Shown: positions 8,237 to 16,913, counted from the first letter of the stretch. The stretch is DNA of 64,000 nucleotides from Eubacterium sp. AM49-13BH (GCF_003464165.1 NZ_QSEK01000005.1:1-64000); one strand, 5' to 3'. The notes: generated by a model from the sequence alone, not told the origin. Program-made: numbers and translations.

Positions 8237-9539
8237 AGGAAATCAGAAAATTTGCAAACCAGCCGGCTGGTACAGCAAGCCAGACAAATGCTATACCAAA
8301 ACGCGGTGCACAAATCAGAGCAACTGACAGACGGATTGCAAGGTTAACCATATTAGCTATAAGAAATGGCCGCATGATTCCCAACCCACGAAGAACTCCA
8401 TCCGTAGCCATCTTGATACCCATGAAAATGAAAAAGTAACCTAACCATTTCATGTAATCCCCTGACACCTGATATGCCAAAGCTGTTCCATCTTTACCAA
8501 GGAACAGCGAAGAAATGTGTGTATGCAGTGTCTCAATGACTATAAAAGCAATGACTGCAAAACATATATCTAACACGAGTGCAGCATGATATCCTTTTTT
8601 GATACGCCCAATTTTCTTCGCGCCAAGATTCTGGGAAACATAAGGTGACACTGCGTTTCCAATGGATACAAATATAAGTGAAAATACATTTTCTACTCTC
8701 ATTGTCGCTGCATAACCTGCGAGTGCCTGCGTACCAAACGGATTTACAACTGCCTGTACTATCATCATGCCAATCGATACTGTAGACTGCTGAAGAATTG
8801 ATGGTATGGCAATCTGAAGCATTGAACGTAACTCCTTCCTGTCAAACCAATCAAAATGACTTTTATACCGACGCATCCGGCAAAAGAAAATTACAAATGA
8901 AAATACCGCTGAGATACCCTGTGCAATCAAGGTTGCAAGAGCTGCACCAAACACGCCAAGTCCTAAGCCAGCAACCATCCAAAGATCCATCAGAATATTT
9001 AAGACGGAAGAAAATATCAGAAGCACCAACGGAATCTTTGATTCACCGATTGAAGTAAACATTGTTGAAAGAATGTTGTACATAAACAAAAACGGAAATC
9101 CCACAAAATAAACACGAAGATACAGTACTGCTTCAGCCAGTATATCAGCTGGTGTCTGTAATAAACTCATCATTGAATGTGATAACCCGAAACCAAAAAT
9201 TCCCAGTAGTATACTTAAAATTAGGAAACTGATTAATGATGTTGATACAATGGTCTTCATTTTACTATAATTTCTTGCACCAAAATAACGGCTCACAAGC
9301 ACTCCGGCACCTACCCCGGCACCAAGTGCCACACAAATAAATACATTTGTGAGAGCAGCGCATGCTCCGACAGCCGCAAGTGCAGATGAACCGACAAACT
9401 GACCGACAATAATTGAGTCAGCCATATTATATACCTGTTGGAAAAAACTACCCAGAATCATCGGCATGGCAAAAACAGTCAGTGCTTTAAGGGGCGCATC
9501 TGTAATTAAATATTCATCCTTTGATTCATCTTTTGACAT
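8193..9539 (-). CDS. MATE-family multidrug efflux transporter
   Basis: 448 residues with the two six-helix MatE halves. The N-terminal signature MILGSFFQQVYNMADSIIVG and the internal repeat IPSILQQSTVSIGMMIVQAV are diagnostic of the DinF/NorM-related MATE group in Firmicutes. It exports cationic drugs or metabolites using Na+ or H+ gradients. The C-terminus (SYVALRKSWPVEKVD) may have been altered by the fusion with the following kinase-like fragment; the length is nonetheless normal. Confidence 0.92.
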   Translation of the reverse strand: MSKDESKDEYLITDAPLKALTVFAMPMILGSFFQQVYNMADSIIVGQFVGSSALAAVGACAALTNVFICVALGAGVGAGVLVSRYFGARNYSKMKTIVSTSLISFLILSILLGIFGFGLSHSMMSLLQTPADILAEAVLYLRVYFVGFPFLFMYNILSTMFTSIGESKIPLVLLIFSSVLNILMDLWMVAGLGLGVFGAALATLIAQGISAVFSFVIFFCRMRRYKSHFDWFDRKELRSMLQIAIPSILQQSTVSIGMMIVQAVVNPFGTQALAGYAATMRVENVFSLIFVSIGNAVSPYVSQNLGAKKIGRIKKGYHAALVLDICFAVIAFIVIETLHTHISSLFLGKDGTALAYQVSGDYMKWLGYFFIFMGIKMATDGVLRGLGIMRPFLIANMVNLAIRLSVALICAPRFGIAFVWLAVPAGWFANFLISYVALRKSWPVEKVD

Positions 9540-9568
9540 TCTCTTATTTCTCCTTGAATTTCTCGTTT

Positions 9569-10510
9569 TTATCCTCTTCCCATATACCCCCTGATATAGT
9601 TCACAGCATCACTTATTTCATCAATAATCTTATCTGGAATCTGCAGATTATACTGTCTTAAATCTACATCCTGTAACAGCTGTCCAAGGCTTGTCCCCTG
9701 ATTGTATTGAACAATAAACAGGCTGTATAGAGGTATTTTGTTCCCAAATACATCCATGTAATTATTAACAAGTGAGAAGTTGATAGTTCCTAGCATTGTA
9801 TGACATTCAGCCAGATATAATTTATCAGGAATGTAATCATACACATGCATTTTATCATTCTTAATCTCTTCTAACAATAATTCCTGCTCATCTTCTGATT
9901 CAGCATCCATATCTTCTTCATAAAAATCTGATTCTGACGCAGCTGCTGTATCCTCATTTGAAGGAATTTCTTCTGCTGTCTCCGGGAATTCTGATATATC
10001 AATTCCTTCAAACAAAGTACTCATATCCCCTAGATTATTATCTTTTTCTCTCTCTCCAGCCTTGAGATCCCAGTCATCAACAAACTGCTTATAATTGCCA
10101 TAATTGTTCTTAAGAAATTCCATGTTATCATATATTTCCTGTTCATTGACTCTCATCTTTACAATGGTAAGAATTGCATTGCCAAGCTGATTAATCGTTC
10201 CCACATATTTTCCGGTAAATACATCGTCCTTTAACACAAGCGACAGAAATAATGGTTCTCCTGACATATTTTTATAACCGGTATCAACAAATACATTGGT
10301 TGCATCATAACTTGTTACCATCTTTAGTTTAACATCCATATATATAATATGTTCATATGGATCGGCCAGAACATAATCTATTATCTTTGATATGGTTGGT
10401 GTTTCCACTGTTTCATCCACATTTTTTCTAATATTATATAAAACTTCTTCTTCTCTTCTCAAATAAATATTCTTGTATATATTGGTCATTGTCCCTGCCT
10501 CCCCTCTCAC
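9569..10510 (-). CDS. unknown protein, paralogue of its upstream neighbour
   Basis: A 313-residue soluble protein not assigned to a named family. An acidic low-complexity stretch lies at about 165-215 (DFYEEDMDAESEDEQELLLE). Flanking parts align by eye with the neighbour at 10507-11784: EPLFLSLVLKDDVFTGKYVG versus ELIYINLTKRGDAFVGSYCG, and TMLGTINFSLVNNY versus TLFGKINVSIINSL. Start and stop of the pair overlap by 4 bp, so both are made from one message. The first likely start follows a GGGGAGGCAGGGACA ribosome site. Function not deduced. Confidence 0.7.
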   Translation of the reverse strand: MRGEAGTMTNIYKNIYLRREEEVLYNIRKNVDETVETPTISKIIDYVLADPYEHIIYMDVKLKMVTSYDATNVFVDTGYKNMSGEPLFLSLVLKDDVFTGKYVGTINQLGNAILTIVKMRVNEQEIYDNMEFLKNNYGNYKQFVDDWDLKAGEREKDNNLGDMSTLFEGIDISEFPETAEEIPSNEDTAAASESDFYEEDMDAESEDEQELLLEEIKNDKMHVYDYIPDKLYLAECHTMLGTINFSLVNNYMDVFGNKIPLYSLFIVQYNQGTSLGQLLQDVDLRQYNLQIPDKIIDEISDAVNYIRGYMGRG

Positions 10511-11784
10511 TGTATAAGCTTCATAAGTTCAGGAACAACCGCCTTCAATTGTTTCTGTACCTCATAAGGAATCTTTCCATAATCAATGTTATCTGCCATA
10601 TGGATTATTGCAGTATACTGATATTGCGGAATTGTTAATGTATATGCACTTCCGACAAACAAAGAATTAATAATACTTACATTAATCTTTCCAAATAATG
10701 TCGTTATCTCCGCTATTACATATGTACCCTTCTTAACCTCATAGACAACCGGCAAACTATTAATATTCATGCTTTGGATAATTGTCTGCTCCATCTCCAC
10801 AGCATAATTACTATCGTCACCGGTATACATCATCTCCTGCTTCTCTTTTATCTTGTTACTAATAAAATCGACAGTTTTAGGAATCAGTGGCTTTAGCTCT
10901 CTTTTAGCACGTTGCCATCCAATCAGATAGCTATAATAAACAATATCATTCTTGTGTGCCTTATTAAATGGCAGTATGGACAATGAAGCTGCTATCTTGT
11001 TAAGCGTCCCACAGTAGCTTCCTACAAATGCATCGCCTCTCTTAGTAAGATTAATATAAATAAGTTCTTTAGTATCAGGTTTTATATATCCTGTTTCAAC
11101 CAGGGCATTAGTCGCTTTATGAACACTTTGTGGTGCCATTGAAGCATCCATATGATAAATTCTGTTTTCTATATCTTCATTGACATATGCAACAATATCT
11201 TCAACACTAATCTGACCAGCATACACATGAAGCAGATATGCTATATTATTCTTAAGACTCTCGATTCCCATAATTGTATAGCCTTCTGCAATGGTAACAT
11301 TCCTTGATTCCACACTGACCCCTTTGCTTTGATTACTAAAAACTCTCTTATTCCCTGATGGACAATAAAATGTGAGGTATTTGGCATCAATTTGGGCAAA
11401 ATAATTCTCAATATCAGCATTTGCTTTTTCTAAAGTCCTGATACACTGCCTTTTTCTGCTCTTCTCAAGTCTTCTGTTATCAAGAATCATTGCCAGCTCA
11501 TTTGTCGGAATCCTTGTATCATCAAATGACCACTTGATAAGCGGTAAACCAGCATCTTTTAATCTTTTATTAAGGTTATTCGGATTTTGTGAATAATGTG
11601 TATCACTTATAAATGCTTTAATTTCCTTATGCTTAGGTGCGTTAACATCATATAATGCCTCACTGTTCTTATGCATTACATGCCTCATGTCAGAGGCCCA
11701 TTCAAGTACATCACACTGCTGTTCTGTCAGGCTGTCAGCCAGATTCGCAGATGTAGCTATTTCCTTGTTGCGCTCCATTCGCAT
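10507..11784 (-). CDS. unknown protein, first gene of a paralogous pair
   Basis: 425 residues, soluble, no signal peptide. A basic N-terminal third (RLEKSRKRQCIRTLEKANADI) precedes a central part with VEDIVAYVNEDIENRI, and the C-terminal half is shared with the downstream protein (see 9569-10510). A winged-helix-like stretch, SVHKATNALVETGYIKPD, suggests nucleic-acid binding, but this is weak. The pair stands alone between the MATE pump and a HEPN/MNT module. I cannot assign a function. Confidence 0.7.
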   Translation of the reverse strand: MRMERNKEIATSANLADSLTEQQCDVLEWASDMRHVMHKNSEALYDVNAPKHKEIKAFISDTHYSQNPNNLNKRLKDAGLPLIKWSFDDTRIPTNELAMILDNRRLEKSRKRQCIRTLEKANADIENYFAQIDAKYLTFYCPSGNKRVFSNQSKGVSVESRNVTIAEGYTIMGIESLKNNIAYLLHVYAGQISVEDIVAYVNEDIENRIYHMDASMAPQSVHKATNALVETGYIKPDTKELIYINLTKRGDAFVGSYCGTLNKIAASLSILPFNKAHKNDIVYYSYLIGWQRAKRELKPLIPKTVDFISNKIKEKQEMMYTGDDSNYAVEMEQTIIQSMNINSLPVVYEVKKGTYVIAEITTLFGKINVSIINSLFVGSAYTLTIPQYQYTAIIHMADNIDYGKIPYEVQKQLKAVVPELMKLIQ

Positions 11785-12088
11785 TTTTACATATTCTTTT
11801 GATAAACTTATAAATATCCCTTCCTTCTATATTATTTTTAAACTAGACAAATGCTGTTTATATTATAATCTTTTTCACATGTAATTCCAATTAATTTATT
11901 ATAAATGCTGTTATTCATACTTTTCCCCAGACAACCCATGCACTACTGAACAAATCCTGAAAATACATCATAACCAACCCCAATCCCGTCAAAAGCAAAG
12001 GACACATGCCCTTCCTAAAGGGTATGTGTCCCTATTATATATCTATATTTCATCTTTTCCATCAAACCGGTTTTATACGATATATTTT
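11785..12088. other. intergenic region with one terminator
   Basis: About 300 bp, AT-rich. It contains the presumed promoter of the minus-strand gene at 10507-11784 and the hairpin at 12000-12032. No further gene is seen. Confidence 0.5.
12000..12032 (-). terminator. terminator after the HEPN/MNT pair
   Basis: Stem GGACACATGCCCTT / AAGGGTATGTGTCC with a short loop; on the minus strand it is followed by TTTGCTTTTG. It lies about 55 bp beyond the HEPN gene stop. Confidence 0.65.
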
Positions 12089-12499
12089 TTACCCCCAGTT
12101 ACTCTCTGCTTCATCCAGCTTCCTTGCAAGTGTATCTTTAAGAGCTGTAAGCGCAGGAATAAAGCTGTCGCGTATCAGCAGAATCAATTCATCTACTTCC
12201 TCCTCATTATATATATGAACAGAGGTATTGCGTTTTTTTAACATAAGCAACCATGTTTCGGAATCATTTATAAATCCAAATTTATAACCAAGCTGCAGAA
12301 TCTCTCGTGGTGATCCAGTAGAAGAATCTTCTACGCCATGTTTTCTCATAATCTCCTGCAACACTTTCCATGCAAGTTCAAAAGTAAGATTAAATTGTCC
12401 AATAACCCCTGTCCGGTATATATCATTAGTTTCTGCCATCTTAAAATCCGCATTAGCTAATATAGTCAGACAATTACTAAAGTTATCAAGCTTTTTCAT
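12089..12499 (-). CDS. HEPN-family toxin / nucleotidyltransferase substrate-binding protein (HI0074 type)
   Basis: A 136-residue helical protein with FNLTFELAWKVLQEIMRKHG and TGSPREILQLGYKFGFI, the hallmark of HI0074-type substrate-binding proteins, and RNTSVHIYNEEEVDELI, which fits the RxxxxH HEPN motif (R-N-T-S-V-H). The gene overlaps the MNT gene by 14 bp. In such modules the HEPN protein is usually an RNase toxin and the MNT protein its AMPylating antitoxin. That role here is by family analogy. Confidence 0.82.
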   Translation of the reverse strand: MKKLDNFSNCLTILANADFKMAETNDIYRTGVIGQFNLTFELAWKVLQEIMRKHGVEDSSTGSPREILQLGYKFGFINDSETWLLMLKKRNTSVHIYNEEEVDELILLIRDSFIPALTALKDTLARKLDEAESNWG

Positions 12500-12776
12500 A
12501 AATCACTACACCATCCTTTTCTATCTCCTCTTTTAATTCATCTGAAATTGATACATCTGCCTGTACAATATCGAACATCAGCAGAGAATGTGTTTTTTCC
12601 TTTACATCCCAATAAAAACCATCAAAATCCCCACCATACACAGCAATATCTATATCACTCCGTTCCATGTTCGTACCTCGCGCACGAGAACCAAAAAGTA
12701 TAATTTTAGTAATAGAATGTTCCTTCGCAAAAGAAACAATTTCTCTTAATATCCGGTCTGGTAAATTGTATTTCAT
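12486..12776 (-). CDS. MNT-family minimal nucleotidyltransferase (antitoxin)
   Basis: 96 residues from the start MKYNLPDRI (ATG at 12776, GGGGGC upstream), preferred over the longer upstream-start version. The nucleotidyltransferase motif GSRARGTNMERSDIDIAV contains the GSRARG and DxD catalytic parts. It is the first gene of the two-gene operon with the HEPN partner. It likely neutralises HEPN by adding AMP to it; this is known for MNT-HEPN modules and inferred here. Confidence 0.85.
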   Translation of the reverse strand: MKYNLPDRILREIVSFAKEHSITKIILFGSRARGTNMERSDIDIAVYGGDFDGFYWDVKEKTHSLLMFDIVQADVSISDELKEEIEKDGVVIYEKA

Positions 12777-12838
12777 ATTCCATATTGCCCCCTTATCTGC
12801 ACTCATTATACTTAATTCTGTTCATAAGCACAATAAAC

Positions 12839-13474
12839 TTACCCCATTGTTTTCCGATAAAACATATATGAATAAACTACTGGCAGAATGCATGGTACAA
12901 TGACTAGAGCAAGAAATATCCACACATTTTGAAATGGTGAGGTTACAATCATTACAATTCCCCCAATTACCATACATTTTCCGCCAAATCTATGTGTATG
13001 ATACCAGTTGTCAGAATCATTCAATGCCCATGGAATGCGAAAACCAATGCTATAGTTTGGTTTTACCTTTGGAATAAAATTGCCTAAAATAAGATACAAA
13101 ATTCCAACGAACAATCCGCAGACAAATCCAATATTGAGCTTATATCCCAAATTATATACATAGAGAATATTGCAATTAACCAAAGAAATCACCGGACAAA
13201 TCCACATAACAACATGGAATACCTTTTTGCTTATATTTTTTCTCTTGGGGTCAATATTAGTTGCAACTATACATATAAGATGAAAAAACAGCATCATTAC
13301 CGGAAGTCCAAAGACTGCAAATGCTTTAGAACAATACCCATCTGGTTGATTGTCAACTCCAAAATGTGTTGCGACAGAAGCTGGCAGCTGTCTCCATAAA
13401 AGTAAACCTATAAAGATTGGAAGTAATGTTATGACAGATGTTAATATTAACATTTTTTTATGTTGTTTAATCAT
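12839..13474 (-). CDS. sdpI: SdpI-family immunity/membrane protein
   Basis: 211 residues, six hydrophobic spans. The N-terminal DUF1648 region includes LPASVATHFGVDNQPDGYCS, and the SdpI domain has VKPNYSIGFRIPWALNDSDN, the family signature, followed by WYHTHRFGGK. In Bacillus, SdpI gives immunity to the SdpC toxin and sequesters SdpR at the membrane. Here it overlaps the sdpR-like gene by 8 bp. No sdpABC toxin genes are nearby, so it may be an orphan immunity or signalling pair. Confidence 0.88.
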   Translation of the reverse strand: MIKQHKKMLILTSVITLLPIFIGLLLWRQLPASVATHFGVDNQPDGYCSKAFAVFGLPVMMLFFHLICIVATNIDPKRKNISKKVFHVVMWICPVISLVNCNILYVYNLGYKLNIGFVCGLFVGILYLILGNFIPKVKPNYSIGFRIPWALNDSDNWYHTHRFGGKCMVIGGIVMIVTSPFQNVWIFLALVIVPCILPVVYSYMFYRKTMG

Positions 13475-13748
13475 GGTCTTTTTCTCCTTTTAATTCACTA
13501 ATCCATAATAAAATCTCCTCAAGCACAGTAGCGTTAAGCTCATAATAAATATATTTGCCCTCCCGCTCGTCTCGAATTAAATCAGCTTCCTTCAAAACAG
13601 ACAGGTGTCTGGAAACTGCCGCACCCGAAATTGAAAAATGATTGCTAATCTCTCCAGCAGACATTCGGGACTGCTTAAGCAGATTAAGTATCTCGCGTCT
13701 TGTAGGATCAGCAAGCGCCTGAAGCGTATCCTGCATGCTCACATTCAT
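13467..13748 (-). CDS. sdpR: SdpR-like ArsR-family repressor
   Basis: A winged-helix repressor of about 93 residues: LQALADPTRREILNLLKQ then HFSISGAAVSRHLSVLKEADLI as recognition helix and DEREGKYIYYELNA as the wing. No metal-binding cysteines, as in SdpR. The start could be the ATG at 13748 or a nearby GTG/ATG; GGAGGG is close. It is likely autoregulated through the palindrome immediately upstream. Confidence 0.85.
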   Translation of the reverse strand: MNVSMQDTLQALADPTRREILNLLKQSRMSAGEISNHFSISGAAVSRHLSVLKEADLIRDEREGKYIYYELNATVLEEILLWISELKGEKDHD

Positions 13749-13756
13749 CCCTCCTT

Positions 13757-13785
13757 CATTTAACATTTAACTTAAATGTTAAATG
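13757..13785. promoter_or_regulatory. perfect palindrome, likely SdpR operator
   Basis: CATTTAACATTTAA and TTAAATGTTAAATG are perfect 14-nt arms around a single central C. It overlaps the 5' end of the sdpR message, matching autorepression by a dimeric ArsR-family protein. Binding is inferred. Confidence 0.75.
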
Positions 13786-13831
13786 AATTATAACACACCA
13801 CCTTTATTTGTCAAGAACACAATTCCTTTTA

Positions 13832-14070
13832 TCAATGCTGAGTACCTTTCCGTCTTATTTTTAATATTGTCTTCATTAACACCATAATATCCATAGTTAC
13901 TATATCTGATGGTTTCATATTCTTCATCTTTGCAAGCCTTACTGACTGTCTTCCTGCTTCTCTTGCATATGCTAACAGGTCAGGACTTGTAGCTGGCATA
14001 AGAGCACTTCCAGGCAGTGCTAATCCAAGTGCCTCTGCCATTATCTGCAATGTTGAAGCTGTTCCGATAA
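13832..14070 (-). pseudogene. ilvD/edd-family dehydratase fragment
   Basis: On the minus strand about 79 codons give [20 protein letters not shown] and [20 protein letters not shown], then KPSDIVTMD. This is the Fe-S-ligand-proximal part of dihydroxy-acid or sugar-acid dehydratases. Both ends are missing: upstream it collides at about 14070 with a gntR fragment on the opposite strand, and it ends in a stop at 13832. A relic produced by deletion. Confidence 0.65.
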
Positions 14071-14071
14071 A

Positions 14072-14688
14072 TGAACATTTACAGCCAGGTGACAAGCTTC
14101 CTAATGAAGCACATCTTGCTAAAGAACTCAATATTGGAAGAAGTTCTCTTCGTGAAGCCATGAAATTACTTGCTTCACGTAACATTGTGACAATCAGACA
14201 GGGATCTGGAACATATGTAGCATCATCACCCGGTGTAGTTGATGACCCACTCGGATTTACATTCATACTTGACAAAAAAGCTTGTACAGGATCTGCTTGA
14301 AGTCCGTTTTTTACTGGAACCAGCTATCGCAGCTATGTCTGCAACATATGCAGATAATAATGATATTAAGAAAATTGTTTCTTTGTGCGATGAAGTTGAA
14401 GAGCTTCTAAAGCAGAAAAAGGATCATACCCAGAAAGATATAGAATTCCACACCGCAATAGCAATGGGAAGCAAGAATCTTATTATCCCAAGACTCATTC
14501 CGATTATCAACAGCTCAATTCCTCTTTTTGTTGAGACAACCGGTAATGTTCTTAAAGTAGAAACTATTGAAACTCACCGTGAAATAGCTACTGCCATTGC
14601 ACAGCATAATGCAATCAAGGCACAGGATGCCATGACCATGCACCTGATGTACAACAGAAGATGCATTAATTCTAAACAGAATTTATAA
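14072..14688 (+). pseudogene. FadR/GntR-family regulator, 5'-truncated and frameshifted
   Basis: The plus strand reads [20 protein letters not shown] then [18 protein letters not shown] (the GntR winged helix), and after a one-base shift [20 protein letters not shown] with the FCD ligand domain DIEFHTAIAMGSKN. The shift lies in the A-run near 14275: one A fewer would restore GAC AAA AAG CTT. The N-terminal start is missing because of the junction with the ilvD fragment. The frameshift could be a sequencing error; the 5' loss could not. Confidence 0.72.
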
Positions 14689-14770
14689 TATATTGTAAAC
14701 AGCCTTCATATAATGCTTTACATTTATATGAATATGTGCTTTAATAATGCCTGTACAAATCAATTATATA

Positions 14771-14867
14771 AGCAGAGTAGGAATATGTGCGTTAAGTGCC
14801 ATATGGACAGGGAGTTGCCATACGGACGAAAAGATTTCTTGCGATACATAATCCGCATCCCGCTGCT
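14771..14867 (+). promoter_or_regulatory. tetrahydrofolate (THF) riboswitch
   Basis: The leader of folT carries the conserved pieces of the THF-I aptamer in order: AGCAGAGTAG at the 5' side, GCGTTAAGTG, GGACGAAAAG, then ATCCGCATCCCGCTGCT closing with the 5' side (AGCAG/CTGCT). The downstream gene is a folate transporter, the classic target. About 60 nt separate the aptamer from the start; a small hairpin (GTAGT/ACTAC) precedes AAGGAGG, suggesting control of translation. Recognised by eye, without a covariance search. Confidence 0.82.
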
Positions 14868-14928
14868 ACATATACTGGTCAACAGCCTCTTATGTAGTGC
14901 GAATACTACTGCAAAGGAGGTTATTTTT

Positions 14929-15546
14929 ATGTCAATTCTATTAAAGAATTTTGCATTTTCAGCAAAAGAGTTCAAATGTCTCAAGTCAATTGTTGCTGCG
15001 GCACTCCTCGTCGCACTTCACACTGTTTTAGCAGTTTTTGTATCTATTAATGTAACCCCGGCACTCAGAATTTCAGTATCTTTCCTCGCCAATTGTGCAA
15101 TTGGATACATGTTCGGTCCTGTTATGGGATTCATGTGCGGAGGACTTGGCGATATAATCCAGTATATTATTAAGCCAACCGGTCCTTATTTTCCGGGCTG
15201 GACATTAAGTGCTGCTTTAGCTGGGCTTATCTATGGTTTATTTTTCTATGACTGCAACATCAAAATTTCCAAGAAAAAAGTAACAGGTGAAAAACGCAGC
15301 CTTTTAGAGATTATAGATTTCAAATTCCTTATTAGAGTTGTGCTTGCCCTTACTATTGATACACTTCTTGTAAATGTTCTTCTTGGAACTTACTGGTGCA
15401 GCATAATGTACGGCAAAGGATTTATGTTTTATCTTACAATGAGATTTACCAAAAATCTTATCCAGCTGCCTATCAACATTTTCTTAACTTACAATGTTAT
15501 AGGAATCGTTAAAGTAATTAATAATAAAATATATAAAAACGAATAA
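14929..15546 (+). CDS. folT: ECF transporter folate S-component FolT
   Basis: The membrane substrate-binding subunit for folate uptake, working with a shared ECF module encoded elsewhere. The start at 14929 (MSILLKNFAFSAKEF) has AAGGAGG 8 nt upstream, giving 205 residues; longer in-frame starts lie inside the riboswitch and are rejected. It has about six hydrophobic segments and the FolT/ECF S-component features RISVSFLANCAIGYMFGPVM, GGLGDIIQYIIKPTGPYFPG and LTMRFTKNLIQLPINI. A THF riboswitch upstream and a terminator downstream delimit a single-gene unit. Confidence 0.92.
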   Translation: MSILLKNFAFSAKEFKCLKSIVAAALLVALHTVLAVFVSINVTPALRISVSFLANCAIGYMFGPVMGFMCGGLGDIIQYIIKPTGPYFPGWTLSAALAGLIYGLFFYDCNIKISKKKVTGEKRSLLEIIDFKFLIRVVLALTIDTLLVNVLLGTYWCSIMYGKGFMFYLTMRFTKNLIQLPINIFLTYNVIGIVKVINNKIYKNE

Positions 15547-15550
15547 ACAT

Positions 15551-15598
15551 AACGCAGGATATAGTGACTAACTCCCATATATCCTGCGTTTTTCTTAT
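15551..15598 (+). terminator. folT terminator
   Basis: Stem AACGCAGGATATA / TATATCCTGCGTT followed by TTTCTTATTT, five bases after the folT stop. Confidence 0.88.
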
Positions 15599-15714
15599 TT
15601 ATCATTGCTTACTGCGTATTTAATTCGCTCTCCTGCTAATCTTTGCATGGCTTCAATTATTGATATGGAACTCTTATGAAACAATATATCCTAAAAAAGT
15701 GAGATTTTCCCTGT

Positions 15715-16260
15715 TTATATCCTCTTATAAATAATTGGTTCATCATATCCAAAAGTTCTTTTTCCGTTAACTTCCATGCTTTCAGATACTTCCAGGCAGC
15801 TATCAGAAAACTTTTCCCAAAGCTTAAATGTCATTACCGGTGAAAACTGGCTTATGCTGCCTCCCTCCCAGATTCCATTCTTTTCATGATAAAGTGCCGG
15901 TGTAAACTTTTCAGATTTTTTCAGTTCAGCATAATCAACATTCTTCATAGAATTATATGAAAATGTATTCTTGTCTTCTCCTGCTGGAATTTCATATGAA
16001 GAAAGAACAATTCCGTCCTCAGTTTCCATAATAAGGAAAATGTGGGGTGATGCATGGCGTTTTCCATTGGTTTCATAATAACTTTCTTCAACAACAAATT
16101 TTCCGTTAAAATCCTTAGGAATGTTTTTTATTTTATCATTACATATAGTATTGATGTGTTCTGCATAAGGATATATTTTTCCTGCCTTCTGCATAATATC
16201 AAATTGTTCTTTGTTATCAAAATGTCCTGTCATCATTCCTATAAATTTATCAAGTTTCAT
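15715..16260 (-). CDS. unknown 181-residue protein
   Basis: Soluble, no signal peptide. The N-terminus MTGHFDNKEQFDIMQKAGKIYPYAEH and the internal pattern of alternating strands (FVVEESYYETNGKRHASPH, WEGGSISQFSPVMTF) recall CpeT/CpcT-type calycin-like lyase folds ('GxFxNxEQ'), but this is weak. Single gene with its own promoter region, 40 bp from mazF on the same strand. A short unexplained reading frame tail (RLAGERIKYAVSNDK) lies at about 15600-15690 on the same strand. Confidence 0.55.
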   Translation of the reverse strand: MKLDKFIGMMTGHFDNKEQFDIMQKAGKIYPYAEHINTICNDKIKNIPKDFNGKFVVEESYYETNGKRHASPHIFLIMETEDGIVLSSYEIPAGEDKNTFSYNSMKNVDYAELKKSEKFTPALYHEKNGIWEGGSISQFSPVMTFKLWEKFSDSCLEVSESMEVNGKRTFGYDEPIIYKRI

Positions 16261-16299
16261 CTTATTTTTGCTCCATCTTTAAATTTTATATAATTAATA

Positions 16300-16608
16300 T
16301 CATATATACTCAAAAATTCCTTGTATTGCATCAGATATATTAATCAATTCAGATAGAGGCATGCTATCTATTATTTTATATCCACGCACAGATAAATCCA
16401 ACAACGCTATTTTTTCACACTGAACATATCCCTCAACTTCTTTTGTTGATGTCCATATGTGAAGTGGTCCTTCATTAGAATCACCAATAATAGGACAGCC
16501 TATTATTTCTCCACTTTCGTTAAAAAAATCTTTACTTACAACTAATACTGGCGGTTTTATTTTTTCTACTTTAATAATGTCACCCTGATGTGCAATCCCC
16601 ATCACCAT
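16300..16608 (-). CDS. mazF: MazF/PemK-family endoribonuclease toxin
   Basis: A 102-residue product from ATG 16608 (MVMGIAHQGDIIKVEKIKPP). HQGDII and PVLVVSKDFFNESGEIIGCP match the PemK/MazF SH3-like fold, and GYVQCEKIALLDLSVRG matches the conserved VxCxxIxxLD-like core. It cuts mRNA when not bound by the antitoxin. The start overlaps the mazE stop (ATGGTGA), so it is coupled. Slightly divergent from chromosomal MazF, closer to the ChpB/PemK style. Confidence 0.88.
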   Translation of the reverse strand: MVMGIAHQGDIIKVEKIKPPVLVVSKDFFNESGEIIGCPIIGDSNEGPLHIWTSTKEVEGYVQCEKIALLDLSVRGYKIIDSMPLSELINISDAIQGIFEYI

Positions 16609-16844
16609 ACCTCTCTTCCAACAGGTTCTCCCCAATCATATTCACCATCAAGCATTAACCTGCCATTGTATTCTGCCGCTCTTTCTTCTAAAGTTTTATG
16701 TCTGAAAGTTTTTGCTAATGTAATCACTCCATCTGATACTGTAACTTCTAACATTTCGTTTAATGCTATTCCAGCACTTTTTAATATATCCTTAGATAAT
16801 CTGATTCCCTGACTATTTCCCCATTCTCTTACTTGTGCCTGCAT
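16602..16844 (-). CDS. mazE: MazE/AbrB-type antitoxin
   Basis: 80 residues with the SpoVT/AbrB swapped-hairpin domain, VREWGNSQGIRLSKDILKSA and LEVTVSDGVITLAK, followed by an acidic toxin-binding tail (ERAAEYNGRLMLDGEYDWGE). It is the first gene of the operon, with AGAGGTG upstream. The near-perfect palindrome at 16861-16885 is the likely operator for MazE or the MazEF complex. Confidence 0.9.
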   Translation of the reverse strand: MQAQVREWGNSQGIRLSKDILKSAGIALNEMLEVTVSDGVITLAKTFRHKTLEERAAEYNGRLMLDGEYDWGEPVGREVW

Positions 16845-16860
16845 ACAATCACCTCTCTTC

Positions 16861-16885
16861 TTTGTATATACCTAGTATATACAAA
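16861..16885. promoter_or_regulatory. mazEF operator palindrome
   Basis: TTTGTATATAC and GTATATACAAA are perfect 11-nt arms around CTA, 17 bp upstream of the mazE start. It overlaps the expected -10 region. Binding by MazE is inferred from toxin-antitoxin autoregulation. Confidence 0.75.
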
Positions 16886-16913
16886 TGTTGGAAATTTATC
16901 AATATATTTCAAA

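Noticed and set aside
13832..14275. Full 147-codon minus-strand gene
   Set aside because: Only the last about 79 codons resemble a dehydratase; the first part is antisense to the gntR helix-turn-helix.
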